A stretch of DNA of 64,000 nt from Tricholoma matsutake (lineage: Eukaryota > Basidiomycota > Agaricomycetes > Agaricales > Tricholomataceae), in contig AP026540.1 in assembly GCA_026075535.2 (NCBI GenBank), positions 3,844,001-3,908,000 on the forward strand. Reading direction: 5' to 3'. The position numbers were made by a program, and so were the translations under genes. Shown one piece after another: positions 1 through 10,761 of the stretch; the stretch's first letter is position 1, and every line of letters begins with the position of its first letter. The notes below the pieces were generated by a model. That model had not been told where the DNA came from. It saw only the letters and a program-made list of their open reading frames with translations, and searched no databases.

Positions 1-1864
1 GATGAACCTGCACATCAAATGCCTACCTATGAATGAGGAACCCATCACCCCTTCTGCTCTCACAAATATACTGCCCCCAGCACCACAATAATCATCCCAT
101 GTTCCAATACCAACTGAACATCACCCAGGTGGTGGACCAGCCATCACCTGCACAGAGGCAGCAGTACAGCCATCTAAGGAGAGTACTGATCACATCAAGG
201 AACAACATCGGAAATGGAAGGAAGCAAAATGTGCAATGAAACAATGCACTGATCAAAGAACCTGCTAGTGGTAACATCATCAATGATCTCCACCAGACCT
301 TTGAGAACCTTAATCTTGGAAATCAGGCACATGAACTTCTTACCCTGATCTCAGAGATGATGGATATTGATCTGGAGTCCCTCCAGTTCAAAGATGAGCC
401 CAAGACATGGGATGAGGCTAAGGACTCAGCTGATGTGATCCAATGGGAGGCTGGGTATTGTGATGCACTGAAGTCACTAAAGGACATGGGAGTTTATAAG
501 CTCATACCATGATCTAAGGTGCCATCTGGGAAATGCATCTGAAAGGGGAAACTCATCTTCCATATTAAGCATGATGAAGAAGGAAAGTTGGTCAGATGGA
601 AAGTATGTCTTGTCTTTAAAGGTTTTGAGCAAATATACAGGAAAGACTACCTCACCTACTGCATGCATGGAATCATGGAGGATCCTTTTACACATAGCGG
701 CCTCTCTGGGTTGGGATGCACAACAAATTGATGTGAAGACTGCTTTCCTATATGGCTTATTACCCAACGACAAGGTACAGTACATGCAACAACCTGTAGG
801 ATTCAAAGAAGCTGGGAAGGAGGACTGGGTGTGGAGACTTCAGCATGGCTTATATGGTATGAAACAAAGCAGCCACATCTGGAACCAAACACTCAATGCT
901 CAGATGATCAAATGGGGTTTCATGTGTTTAACCTGTGAGTCTTGCATATATTATCACAAAACTGACACCAGTACCATTATTTCTGGATAATAAACTAGGT
1001 ACTGTGCATTTCATTCATATCCTGGGACAGAGCCACATGGACAGTCACACTCTCTCAAACCGCCCTTATTGACAAAATCATCAAACAGTTCAGTCAAAGA
1101 GATGTGCACCCAGTATCAGCTCCTCTCAAACCAGGTTGCAAACTTTGCCATGCTAGTCCACAATCTGCAACCCCTGAGGAACATTCACAACTTGACAAAT
1201 TACCCTATTGATCCCTCATCAGATGCCTACTGTATCTAGCAATATCCACTTGGCCCAACATCTCATATTCTGTTCAACAACTCTCTCAATATCTTGATTC
1301 ATATTCATTTGAACACCAGAATGCAGCCATCAGGCTTGTATGCTACCTCAAGGGGACAAGGGATCTCAAACTACATCTTGGGGGGTGATTTCCCCATTAC
1401 ACTTTGCACCTGTAGCGATTCTGATTGGGCCAACTGTATTGATACCCAGGGTTATGCTTGTTCCCTTGGCTCTGGAGCCATCTCCTGGACTGCATGCAAA
1501 CAGAAGGATGTCACTGCTTCATCTTGTGAGGAAAGTAATGTGTTTGGCTGCAAACTCTACTCGACTCCATTGACCACCGCCAAACTAATTATACCATTAT
1601 CTCATGTGACAACACTGCAACCAAAACCATCTCTAAAGACCTTCTTCTCCACTCCTGAGTCAAACACATAGATATCAAATATCACTTCCTCTGTGAACAC
1701 GTCCAATCTGGCAACTTACGTCTCACCTATATCAACACCCACAAAAATGTTGCCGACATGTTCACAAAGGCACTGGATGTGAAACAATCCACTTACCTTC
1801 AAGGTTTCCTTGGGCTGCAATGATATGATTCCATGCGAGGAGGAGTACTCACAGTGAGGAGAAG
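1..1864 (+). mobile_element. Ty1/copia retrotransposon, decayed pol (RT and RNase H)
   Basis: This is the 3' part of a copia-type polyprotein that enters from the left edge. Reverse-transcriptase blocks are readable in broken frames: WDEAKDSADVIQWEAGY and VPSGK near 400-540, then DVKTAFLYG and LYGMKQSSHIWNQ near 731-900. RNase H blocks follow (SDSDWANCIDTQGYACSLGS near 1420, then CKQKD and the ADMFTKAL end motif near 1755). Several frameshifts and stops interrupt it; the TGA at 510-512 sits where an Arg CGA codon would be expected. The catalytic Asp pair of RT cannot be found in frame. It is a dead element. It is a different copia family from the one at 38-48 kb, judged from the unlike LTR starts. 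Confidence 0.9.
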
Positions 1865-2161
1865 TGTTGAGAAACACACCATGAGCATACACAAGTGGCA
1901 TCTATTTTTAGCACACCCTTTTTAATATTGGTGTGACAAACACGCCTTGGTTTCCTTTATCATCTTGTCCATCAGACTTATATATACCAGTAGATAGATG
2001 GTCTGCCACCTCAGTCATTTATACAAGGACTGAGGTGAACATGGTCTTAGACACCCATTATTATAATCACTGACTGTACCTTATTCTTGTTTACATTAGG
2101 TACAGTATGATCAAACATAGTCATTTATACAAGGACTGAGTATATTCTTGTTTACATTAGG
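1865..2161 (+). repeat. Probable copia LTR with an internal duplication
   Basis: A TGTTGAGAAACAC sequence directly follows the end of the copia pol reading frame and a purine-rich stretch (ggagaag), the normal place for a 3' LTR. A TATA-like motif (ttatatatacc) lies near 1980. A 21-bp segment (gtcatttatacaaggactgag) occurs at 2014-2034 and again at 2120-2140. A 19-bp segment (tattcttgtttacattagg) occurs at 2082-2100 and 2143-2161. So the 3' half is a duplicated, partly deleted copy. The right end is not certain because no matching LTR lies in the window. Confidence 0.5.
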
Positions 2162-3401
2162 ATTGATTCTCTACAGAAAATTAGCTGATGAGTTGGACAT
2201 GTTTGCAGATTGATGCACTGCAAAGTGAGCATGACTGCATGTGGGTGTGTTTGATAGAAGAAAAGGTGCTGAATCTGCTTGTCCAATCCATTTGAATTGG
2301 GCAGTGCAATTAGAGTGTTTGGTGTTTCAGATTCACATTGAGCACTGAGTGAGAACCATCAAAGTGTTTGACTATTGGTTTTAATTGGAGGTGGGGGTAT
2401 GTCCCCAAGAGTCCTGGAAAAGGACTAAGCTATCTGACCAGTGGGTGATGAGAAACATCAAATTTGGTAGGAAAAGTGTGATAACACCAACAAGGGCTTG
2501 TTGGGCAACAACCAAAGCACACAGAATGGATATTGTAGGTGCTGGTGGTTTATTGAGGTCAGGGAATTCACTGAGAGTGGTTTTGGAGTGATAGGAGTCG
2601 CTCTGGTGCAGGGGGCATAACCTGCTAAAGTCTGAGGTTGCCTTTAGTGCAATTTAACCTAGCAACTGTGAAGGGAGACTCAGATAGACTGAACAGCTGG
2701 AGTCCAGAGTGAGCAACTAAAGTACATTAGATGAGAAAATAGGAGTACAGTACCTGGAGTCCAGAGTGAGCAACTGAAGAGTGCAAAACTCCAGATTCTT
2801 GCACTATACATATGTGCGCCAGAAGGTGAGCATAAGGAGGAGACTGTGAAACAAACAGTGATAAACACAAGGTGGAAAACTACTCTTAAGTCCCCATGAG
2901 TGTAACTACAAGTGATAGGACATGGAATAGAAGTAGAATAGAAGTAAAATAGAGAGATGATGAATCATACATTTAACACGACCATACCTGCAGCATAAAC
3001 CCCTCATGCAAGGTGCATGAGGGTTCTTTCATTTATTTAATTAGTCCCGGACTGCCCTTCTCACAACATGGGAGGGGCCAAGTTTTTATTGCTGCCTTAG
3101 TGGATGCGAGGGGGTCAGTTTATATACATCTACACAAGCATTTGTGGCTGTGCTTCTCATCGAGGAAGGTCAGATAATTGAGGACTCATTCATGCCAGGC
3201 GCAGGCCCAACCTGAACATGTTTTTTCAGTGGCTAGCAGCTCCAGCTGCAACATGTCCCATGAAGAATCCAATTTTTGGGCTGCTTTGGGACACGCTATT
3301 TCGGAAGGCCTCTGATCAAAACACCCGATCAGATTACAGATCACATCGATCACAGGTGCTATCTATATCTGACCTGATCCTGGCAGGTGTTTGGACAAAT
3401 C
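2162..3401. other. Gap without a recognised gene; short direct repeat
   Basis: No convincing coding region. A 22-bp perfect direct repeat (ctggagtccagagtgagcaa plus ct) occurs at 2697-2718 and 2754-2775, 57 bp apart. Short open frames here match nothing I recognise and look like repeat-derived sequence. The last 200 bp would hold the promoter of the kinase gene that starts at 3402. Confidence 0.5.
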
Positions 3402-4183
3402 ATGGACGAGCAAGCACTCGTCCTTGCGCAGTTGCTCGTTACAAAACTACAAACGTATGTAACTCCAGCTTATTCCTAGAAATCACAATCCACTTTCACC
3501 AGATTCATTTCATCCCGCCTCGTAGTTGGCATTGCGGGAATCCCCGCATCAGGCAAATCCACTTTCGCCCTAGCACTCACTTCACATATCAACTCTCTCC
3601 ACCCTGAGTCTGCAGTCCTTGTAGGACTCGACGGCTGGCACCTCACCCGCGCCCAGCTCGACGCTTTCCCCGATCCTAAACTCGCACATGACCGCCGCGG
3701 CATCCACTGGACATTCGACGCACAGAGCTACATCTCTTTCCTACGTACCCTCCGCGCTCCTATTACCACAATACTCACCGCCCCGTCCTTCGACCATGCT
3801 CTGAAAGACCCGTCACCTGATGCGGTGGCGATCTACCCCCACCATCGTATCGTCATTGTCGAGGGTTTGTATACATTCCTGGGGGTGGAGCCGTGGGAAG
3901 AGGCGGGGAGGATATTGGATGAGAGGTGGTGGGTGACCTGTGAGGAAGGGGAAGCCAGGAAGAGAATTGTGAAGAGGCACGTGGTGACAGGCATTGCTGC
4001 GAGCTGGGATGAGGCGGAGAGGAGGGCGGACGAGAACGATCTACCGAGTGAGTATCTGTGCATGTTGCTTTTTTGATTTGCTGACGATGGTTCTGTGCAG
4101 ATGGCAGGTTCATCATCGAGAATATGTTGGAACCCACTAGGATAATTCAGAGTGTGGATCATTCTGCCTCCGTCGTACGGTGA
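3402..4183 (+). CDS. P-loop kinase, YFH7/uridine kinase-like
   Basis: Three exons (3402-3454, 3503-4047, 4101-4183) give 226 residues. A Walker A motif, GIAGIPASGKST, begins about residue 25 and is followed by GLDGWHLTRAQLD, DRRGIHWTFD (the R-R-G-x-x-W/F-TFD block of the uridine kinase/phosphoribulokinase-like group) and a Walker B-like strand, IVIVEGLYTFL. The C terminus carries RRADENDLPNGRFI, where the conserved basic and acidic lid residues sit. The family transfers phosphate from ATP to a small metabolite; the substrate of YFH7-like proteins is not settled, so none is claimed. Both introns (48 and 53 bp) have GT-AG ends and keep the frame. I placed the first acceptor at 3502 because the next AG (3525) would put the P-loop out of frame. 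Shorter than yeast YFH7, but lengths in this group vary. Confidence 0.85.
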
Positions 4184-7100
4184 CATTTTGTTTCTCGTAT
4201 ATCCAGCAATGGAAATCGGGGAATTGAGCGTGTTTGGTTCTATAACTGATCCTAATTCGACGAATCCAGAAAGAAAATCTCGGTGGAGAAATTTCAGAAG
4301 TGAGCTGACATCACTACGTCTTCTTGATTAACCTGGTTTCTTCCTAGATGGCTATTTTATTATTTCGAGTCTATATTGGAAGCCGTGAGCAATGAATGCC
4401 ATTCCAGGGTTAGAATCTTTCCTCGAGCAGTATTTTGTAATCTTGGAATTATCCCCACCAATCCCCGAGTCAGGAAAGCTGCTTGTCAGTGGTTCTCGTC
4501 TAGGTACATGTGGTAGGTCTTCCCATCCGGAATATGAATGATTCTTCTTTCTCTTGCACTATCTTGTCTCCGTGTACTAATGGAATTGTGGACTCACCTA
4601 CTTAGTTCAATCCTCACTAAGCATGGTTTTTATTCGGAACATAAATAAGCTCAGAACGATTGCTATCTTGATCAGTACGAACATCCATCGATATCATGGA
4701 ATGCTTCAACCTCATTCTATTATTATTCCCCAGGGCTTCATCGTTCTTCGTGTCAAACAAAAGTTTCCGGAAAGGTACTTCAATCGAATCAACTCTCAGT
4801 GCGATTCTCATGACCGTCGCTGTCAATCCTTGACAGGTTTAGTCCAGACAATTATATAACCCCACCAACGTGGCCTGAACATTTGCCATTGAAGATGGTT
4901 GAACTAAGAGTATCACCGACTCGGAGCTTGATGTGTAAACCTCATTCAGCACTTCATCTCACTTAGGCACAATCCGTCCATCCCAATCGGTGCCTTGCCC
5001 TTCATTTCAATCATTACACGAATACGTATGCGCGATTTTCAACACTGAGAAGGCATGGAACTATTTTTAGACCCTTTGGTCACATCGCCAGGACGTACTT
5101 CGAATTCGACTGAGAACCGCGTCCTGGTATTTATGATTAGATTATCGCACGTATGTAATCCATCGACGTCTCAGTGGTCCTGAATCAAGCTAACGAGTAG
5201 CGTTCAAACATACCGCGGCGCGCGGTCAACCTCCGACTCACCCGTGAAATAATAAAGTACGTCGGCCGTACATGCGAAAGCATAGAATAGCACCCACTAC
5301 TCTAAAAATCACTTGACATATACACGTCCATTGGCAAGTCCACGTGCGTGTCCACTTCCCGCGAACGTTATTGATATTCAGTGAACTGACAAATGATATT
5401 CGCACGTAGTCGATCCGTTTGAGTACCTTTGTATTCGTGAGTCTTCCAACTTCTCGAATCGCTCTGCGTTCGACTACGTAACAGGCACAGGGCAAAGAAG
5501 ATATCTCTTCCGCCGGCTGGCCTCACGTCCATCTGCACCTGGTGTTGTATACAATATTGTGTGGAATGGCACATCCACATCTTTCCCGGTCCAGTATTTT
5601 ACTTGCTTTTTCGGACACCAGATATTGCCGCAGGCACACGAACGGTTAATTTACCCCCACATCCACAAATACCAACTGCCGCCGGTCGACGCTCAGACTG
5701 CGATTTATTGCTTCCAGCGAACAATTTCTTCGTAACACACATGCAAGTATAAACAACGCGTAGACGCCGACATGGACCTTGGTCATGAATAAATAGTGCC
5801 TTCCGAACCATGCTGTGTATATCCGCCGTATGCACGCAAATCGAAACATGTACACGTCTCTCCACTGTCCAGTCTTTCCGCTTACTCTTTCCAGATCTTC
5901 GTTGCTACAGACTGGTAATCGCCGCGACGTTCTAATATCTGAAGTTGTTTACCCCCATTCACATCGAAGCCCACGATAACGTAGTACGGCGGTAATTTGG
6001 TTCCTCCGATTCAAAAAAAAATTCTTACTCCTTCCAGTGATGCTCATTCCCTGGCCGCATGCGAAGTTGCGATGGTTAGATCAGGACTGGGATTTGACCC
6101 CTGGCGTAACTAAGTTACTGGCGACTGGCAGAGTGCATTAGATAGCGCTGCCATCTTTGCACACGTATCATTAACCATGGATCACGATCTGTAGTCCCTC
6201 CTCAACTCCACTGAGAATTCGAAGAGGCTACGAACTTTTTTTCTTCGCAAAAACTTCAAGTTGTCAGCAAGCATGAGCGTTCCGAGTCTTTGATTTTGGC
6301 ACGAAAACGTACTGGGAGAATGTCTCTCCGGTGTACCCGGTGAGGAATTCTGGAACCATGTTTTTGATCTTTGACTTATTTCAGCTAGCCTGGATCATAT
6401 CGAATGTGTTCAGAATAGTGACTTCCGGTGCGGACGAGACAGCAGGGTCTTTCACGGCAATTGAGCTATTCCGTGCCCTTGTTCTGTTAAGCCAATCTTT
6501 CTAGAATGCACTACCCCAATGGACTCCAAGCCTCAAAAGAATTCTCATCGTTGTCAACGATTGACAGGTTTAGTCCGAATGGTGCTGGTAAAACAGCAAG
6601 TTTTGATCTTCGGGATGGTGCCAGACTTAATGCGGAGCCTCCCATCGGTCGGTTCAAATTTTGGGTAACCATTGATGATTGAATCGACGTCAGTCGCGAT
6701 TTTCGTCAACAAGTATTCAACGCACGAATCTCAATATCATGTAACCATGATAAGGGTTTTTGGTTCACATTCGAGTATAAATTTATTTCGAGTATAAAAA
6801 TAAATTTAGGTTGGGTACCTCGGCAGTTCCTCAAGCTGTGATTGCGGGTACTTATCCGTGCAGCGGTTCGGTGTTGCTCGAAGTCCACAGAAAGACCGCA
6901 CGTCCATATAAAGCCTTGGGGATGCGACAGCGTCGGGCCTCTGCGACTGTACATCGCTAAATTCGACCTCCCAAAAGAGCAGCTCGGATATCCTATACCC
7001 GCTTCGCCTGAGATGAAGGAATTCGCGAGGACTTTTCAATCCCTATCGGCATTGAAATGCGTTGCATTCGCTCACCTAGTTTTTCTCGCATTGCTCTGCA

Positions 7101-8768
7101 ATTCTGTCAACTGACTTGGATATGACAGACCCCATCAGGCATAATTCAGGCTCGAAATGTCCTATCTTATCATTCAGTCCCGTGCCGAGCATGGCCTCCT
7201 TTCTGCCGAGGTCTTCTAGCAGATCCCACGATTCCAACGAACACGCAGACCGGATGTCGGCAGTATATAACAAAATCTGTCTTTGCGTAGCTATCTATAA
7301 GGTCACAAACAAAGCTACGAGTGAAAATGGGAGGTTAAGTAGCACAGCACTCGTTCTCATCCACGAAACGACTTATGTCGAGTATAGTCACATTTGGACC
7401 CTCGACCTATTGGCCCATACATAGATTTGTTAGTTGAAGGAGATTAGGCCGATGAACCCGAGATCGCAGCAGTTCACAGTCTCGCCAACAATCTAGCCAC
7501 GATCTTCGCTCCATGAATGCGCGAGATCGCTGAGCAGGGCTACAGTCAAGTTAAGTCATGTCGAGCTCGGCAACTATCAGAAATGGAACGAGGGTTTTGG
7601 AGCCTGGAACGATTCGCCGACTGTCAGGTGAGAATGCAAGAGGAAACGCACCCTTTAAGTGGTCCTAATGTGGAAAAAATCTAAGCCGAATGTGCACTAC
7701 TGATATGTAGCTTGCAAGGTTCACAAAATCATTGGGAGAAGAAACTGGCCCCATATGTGCGTCACATCTCGATGACGCTAGCGGCGTTGGGATATTGTCC
7801 AACACCAGAACGGTGTCGCAGCCAGAGGATGTTCGAAGTGTTTAGATCACCTACCCATTCGTATATCGTTACTAGAACACCGTAAGTCTTACGAGTCAAG
7901 ATGCAAAGTTTTCGTTCACAGCTATTCAGCAAGAAATGGGTTGCGTCCTCGGCGATGCACTAACTGACAGCACATGTCTCAGCGTCGAAAAATCGGCGGT
8001 ATGGCCATTGTAGCTTGAAATCTGGTGCCTAAAGGATAGAATTGGAGATATAGAAGGGTGACGTTACGTTTTCCGAGTCGTGCACTGCCAGCTCGTGCTC
8101 GTCTGAAATAAATAATGATTATTATTATACTATGTCATCAGAGGAGTCAACTCCTCATCTTTCATGTGTTGTAATTGGAGAGTCAGTGGCAGTCAGGTAA
8201 GCTAAACAGAGAAAAAAGAACGACGGGTCGCATCCGACAAGTGCAAGTCATTTTCTAATTCCTGGGACTGGTGGAAAGGTTGGAAAGTCAACGGAACGTC
8301 AATTTGCAATTGTAAGTATGTAGCTGTTATTTTCAGAGTGTATTGCACACTTGGAACTGACTCCGATCAATTTACGCAGTCCCAGAACACCCTCCAGGCC
8401 ACGCTGAATTTGATTAACCACACTTACTCCTTGCGATCCAGTTAGTCTTTATCTTCGTCACTTTTCCATGAATAACGACTAGCCTCATAGTTTGCTACCT
8501 CTGTATTTATCTGTCCATCAAACAAACGCATGAGTACGAGGCATATACAAGACATTTACGATGTAAAATCGAGAAAACATCTTTTCATTCTAGTTGTAGT
8601 TGAGCATGCCGTCGCCACCATAATTCAGGTGCAGCTCAGTGTCTCGTTTTAACATCTGCAAACTATCTTTCATCTCTCAAATATCGTACATAATGAAGTA
8701 CAGACATATACTATTGTATTGTGAGAAACAAAACATGTGGAATCAGCCTAAAACCTGATCCGAAAGCA
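4184..8768. other. 4.6-kb gene-poor region
   Basis: No complete gene recognised on either strand. CpG is frequent here, unlike the transposon block, so it is not simply a decayed retroelement. A repeated motif, ttgacaggtttagtcc, occurs near 4829 and again near 6560, each a short distance after attctcat and tgtcaa, which suggests two related, diverged sequences. Around 7450-7650 one forward frame reads with a coding-like character (for example EIAAVHSLANNLATIFAP) but is broken by stops; it may be a gene remnant that I cannot name. The 3' UTR of the kinase gene and of FKBP12 must lie at the two ends. Confidence 0.4.
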
Positions 8769-9368
8769 TCAATTGATCTTCAGCAACTCTACTTCGAACT
8801 TCAGCGTCGAGTTTGCAGGTATCACGGGTGGGAAGCCACGAGAGCCATACGCCTATATAATAATAATGAGGATTGTTCTGAGTGATAAATCAGGGTGAGA
8901 CATACATAATCTGGGGTGGCTGTAAGTATTGCTTTCTGGCCCAAGGAGAGTTGCGGAACGCCTTAAGCATGATCAGCAGTGAGAGAGATATTCATAGATG
9001 GAAACATCGTACCCTCATCCCAACCCTTGATGACCTTGCCGACGCCGATCTTTGTTACGAACGGTGTCTTACTGTGTTTCGAAAGCATGGTCAATGTTGG
9101 AAGGCTCAGATGGAGCGCGATGGTTACCGATCCCGACTCGAGTCAAACAGAGTACCGTCTAGAAGCCTGCCCACGTAGTGAATTTCTACTGTGTCTGGAT
9201 TACGGGAGCGATCTCAGCAAGTGGATGATACCAGTGTGGGCATAAGCACACATACCACCCTTTTTAGGGAACGTTACGCCATCTCCAGGTGATAGACTTT
9301 CGATTGTTACGCCCTGTTCATATAATGAGCTCCAGGGAATGAGTACATGAAAGTTAGAATCTCGCCAT
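8769..9368 (-). CDS. FPR1: FKBP12-type peptidyl-prolyl cis-trans isomerase
   Basis: Six exons on the minus strand: 9366-9368, 9256-9313, 9128-9194, 9013-9071, 8906-8961 and 8769-8852. They give 108 residues, the normal FKBP12 length. The protein starts MGVTIESLSPGDG and keeps the FK506/rapamycin pocket residues: HYVG (Tyr), LFDSSRD (Phe, Asp), PFVT (Phe), KVIKGWDEG (Val, Ile, Trp), PDYAYG (Tyr) and LKFEVELLKIN (Phe). It speeds prolyl isomerisation and in fungi is the receptor for FK506 and rapamycin. The first exon is only the ATG, and its intron (9314-9365) has a GC donor (GCGAGA) and AG acceptor; I chose this because it restores exactly MGVTIE. The alternative is read-through to an in-frame ATG at 9472, which adds 34 unconserved residues. 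The other four introns are GT-AG, 51-61 bp. Confidence 0.92.
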
Positions 9369-10197
9369 TGAGAATGATAAACTGTATGGAGCAGGAGATG
9401 AGACGAGACATTTATAATGAGGAGAGGCGGGATGCGGAAGTTGATCCGATAGATCTCTATCGATCTAAACATCCTCGCCTATCCTCGCCACGCTTATCGT
9501 CAATGAAGGCGATGTCGAGGCGGTAACTATTGTATGCCGGGAAATAATTCTCCATCCAAGATATCGATCACCTGGATCGAGTAAGTTCCAGAGAATTATC
9601 GCAATTAGCAACCAATTTCCTTGTCAAGATCTTGTTAAACGACCATACTCCCTCATGACACGTCAAATGAGCCACCTCATTGGCTCCACAATCCCTTTCT
9701 CCTCGTTAACCGATGGTAGCGTAACCACTTTAGGGAGCTACGATAGTCCGGTCACAACTGATCACGAACACGATGTCTGTGATGCAGAAACTGGGTAGTT
9801 TCTGAATCAGGCATTGATGGTTATGCCAATCAAATTGATTCAACTGCGAAGAAAACAGAGATAAAGTCATCACAAGCAGGGAAAAATCTAGGGTGATGTA
9901 TCAGACCTTGTAGGTGAATGATGAGAAGATGGGGATCAAAAATGTACGCAAAATAAGGAGTGCTTTATATCAAACACAAATCTCAAGAAGGAAAGGAAGG
10001 TCCATATAGCCAGTCAGCTTTGTCTACCCACCAGCCTGCAAGTGACAAGTGTTCACGGGGTCAACGTCGGAGATTTCCTCAGTAGATAATGCTCTTATCC
10101 CACATGTTTTGACCACCTGGACATATCTCAGGGTGCTTGAGGATCGCGGAGGTGCGATGATGTCGATATCGAAGTCCAGCAGTCAACTTTAGTAGGC
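9369..10197. other. Intergenic region upstream of FKBP12
   Basis: Promoter side of FKBP12. I see no further gene. The FKBP12 frame stays open upstream to an ATG at 9472, but without conserved residues. No TATA box placed with confidence. Confidence 0.4.
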
Positions 10198-10602
10198 ATG
10201 CAACCTTCGCATTCCCATTACCTGTGTCTCGTGCTCAACAGCTCTAACGGAGAGATGTTTATCGGGCAAACAACGCGTTCCAGGCAGAACATTTCCAGAA
10301 CACCCAGCATACATCGCCTGCGAGTGATATCGGCACTGAAAGAGAAGTGGAGCACCAAAGAGAAACTTTCATATCTGTTTCCTTCGAGCTTGATAGTCTT
10401 GTCAGAAGAAAAACGAGTGGAAAAACTGCAAGTCAGAGTAACACTAGACAGATGTATACAGCATTTTGGAGACGCAGGGAGCAGTTGTAAGAAATCTCGC
10501 TCAATGACATGGAAGGAAGTGTTGAAGCGGGTCCAAGGTCATAATGTTGCAGCAAGATTACTCAGTTCTCAGTTCAAGTTGAAAATTATGGAAAGGGTGT
10601 AA
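10198..10602 (+). CDS. Hypothetical protein, 134 residues, weak GIY-YIG resemblance
   Basis: A single uninterrupted frame from a true ATG. I do not recognise it. The first 40 residues contain YLCLVLN then NGEMFIGQTTRSRQ, with the spacing and feel of a GIY-YIG nuclease start (NGK-YIGQT followed by a basic patch), but the catalytic Arg/Glu context downstream is not clear. The rest is basic and probably helical (KEKWSTKEKL, RVEKLQVRV). It stands alone between FKBP12 and the SDR gene in a zone that otherwise lacks long frames. It could be a chance frame; no homologue or transcript evidence is available here. Confidence 0.3.
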   Translation: MQPSHSHYLCLVLNSSNGEMFIGQTTRSRQNISRTPSIHRLRVISALKEKWSTKEKLSYLFPSSLIVLSEEKRVEKLQVRVTLDRCIQHFGDAGSSCKKSRSMTWKEVLKRVQGHNVAARLLSSQFKLKIMERV

Positions 10603-10761
10603 TTTTTCTCATCACGTGGCGCGACGCGTCGGACTCGTTGGCGCGTCCACGTTGTACCGTCTTGAGTTTCGCTATCAGCAATGCACATGTTAGATCTAGA
10701 TCACAAAAATGAACTATATACTTCTGCAGATAACAAGATACTCTTAGTTACACAATCATAA
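10603..10761. other. Short 3' intergenic region
   Basis: 160 bp between the hypothetical frame and the SDR stop codon. Nothing recognised beyond sequence that must carry the SDR polyadenylation site. Confidence 0.4.

Noticed and set aside
4620..4860. Overlapping frames on both strands near 4.7 kb
   Set aside because: No family motif, no splice pattern; treated as chance frames or remnants.
9369..9472. FKBP12 start at the ATG at 9472
   Set aside because: Adds 34 residues with no family resemblance; the ATG at 9368 with a GC-AG intron gives the exact FKBP12 N terminus and length. Kept as an alternative only.
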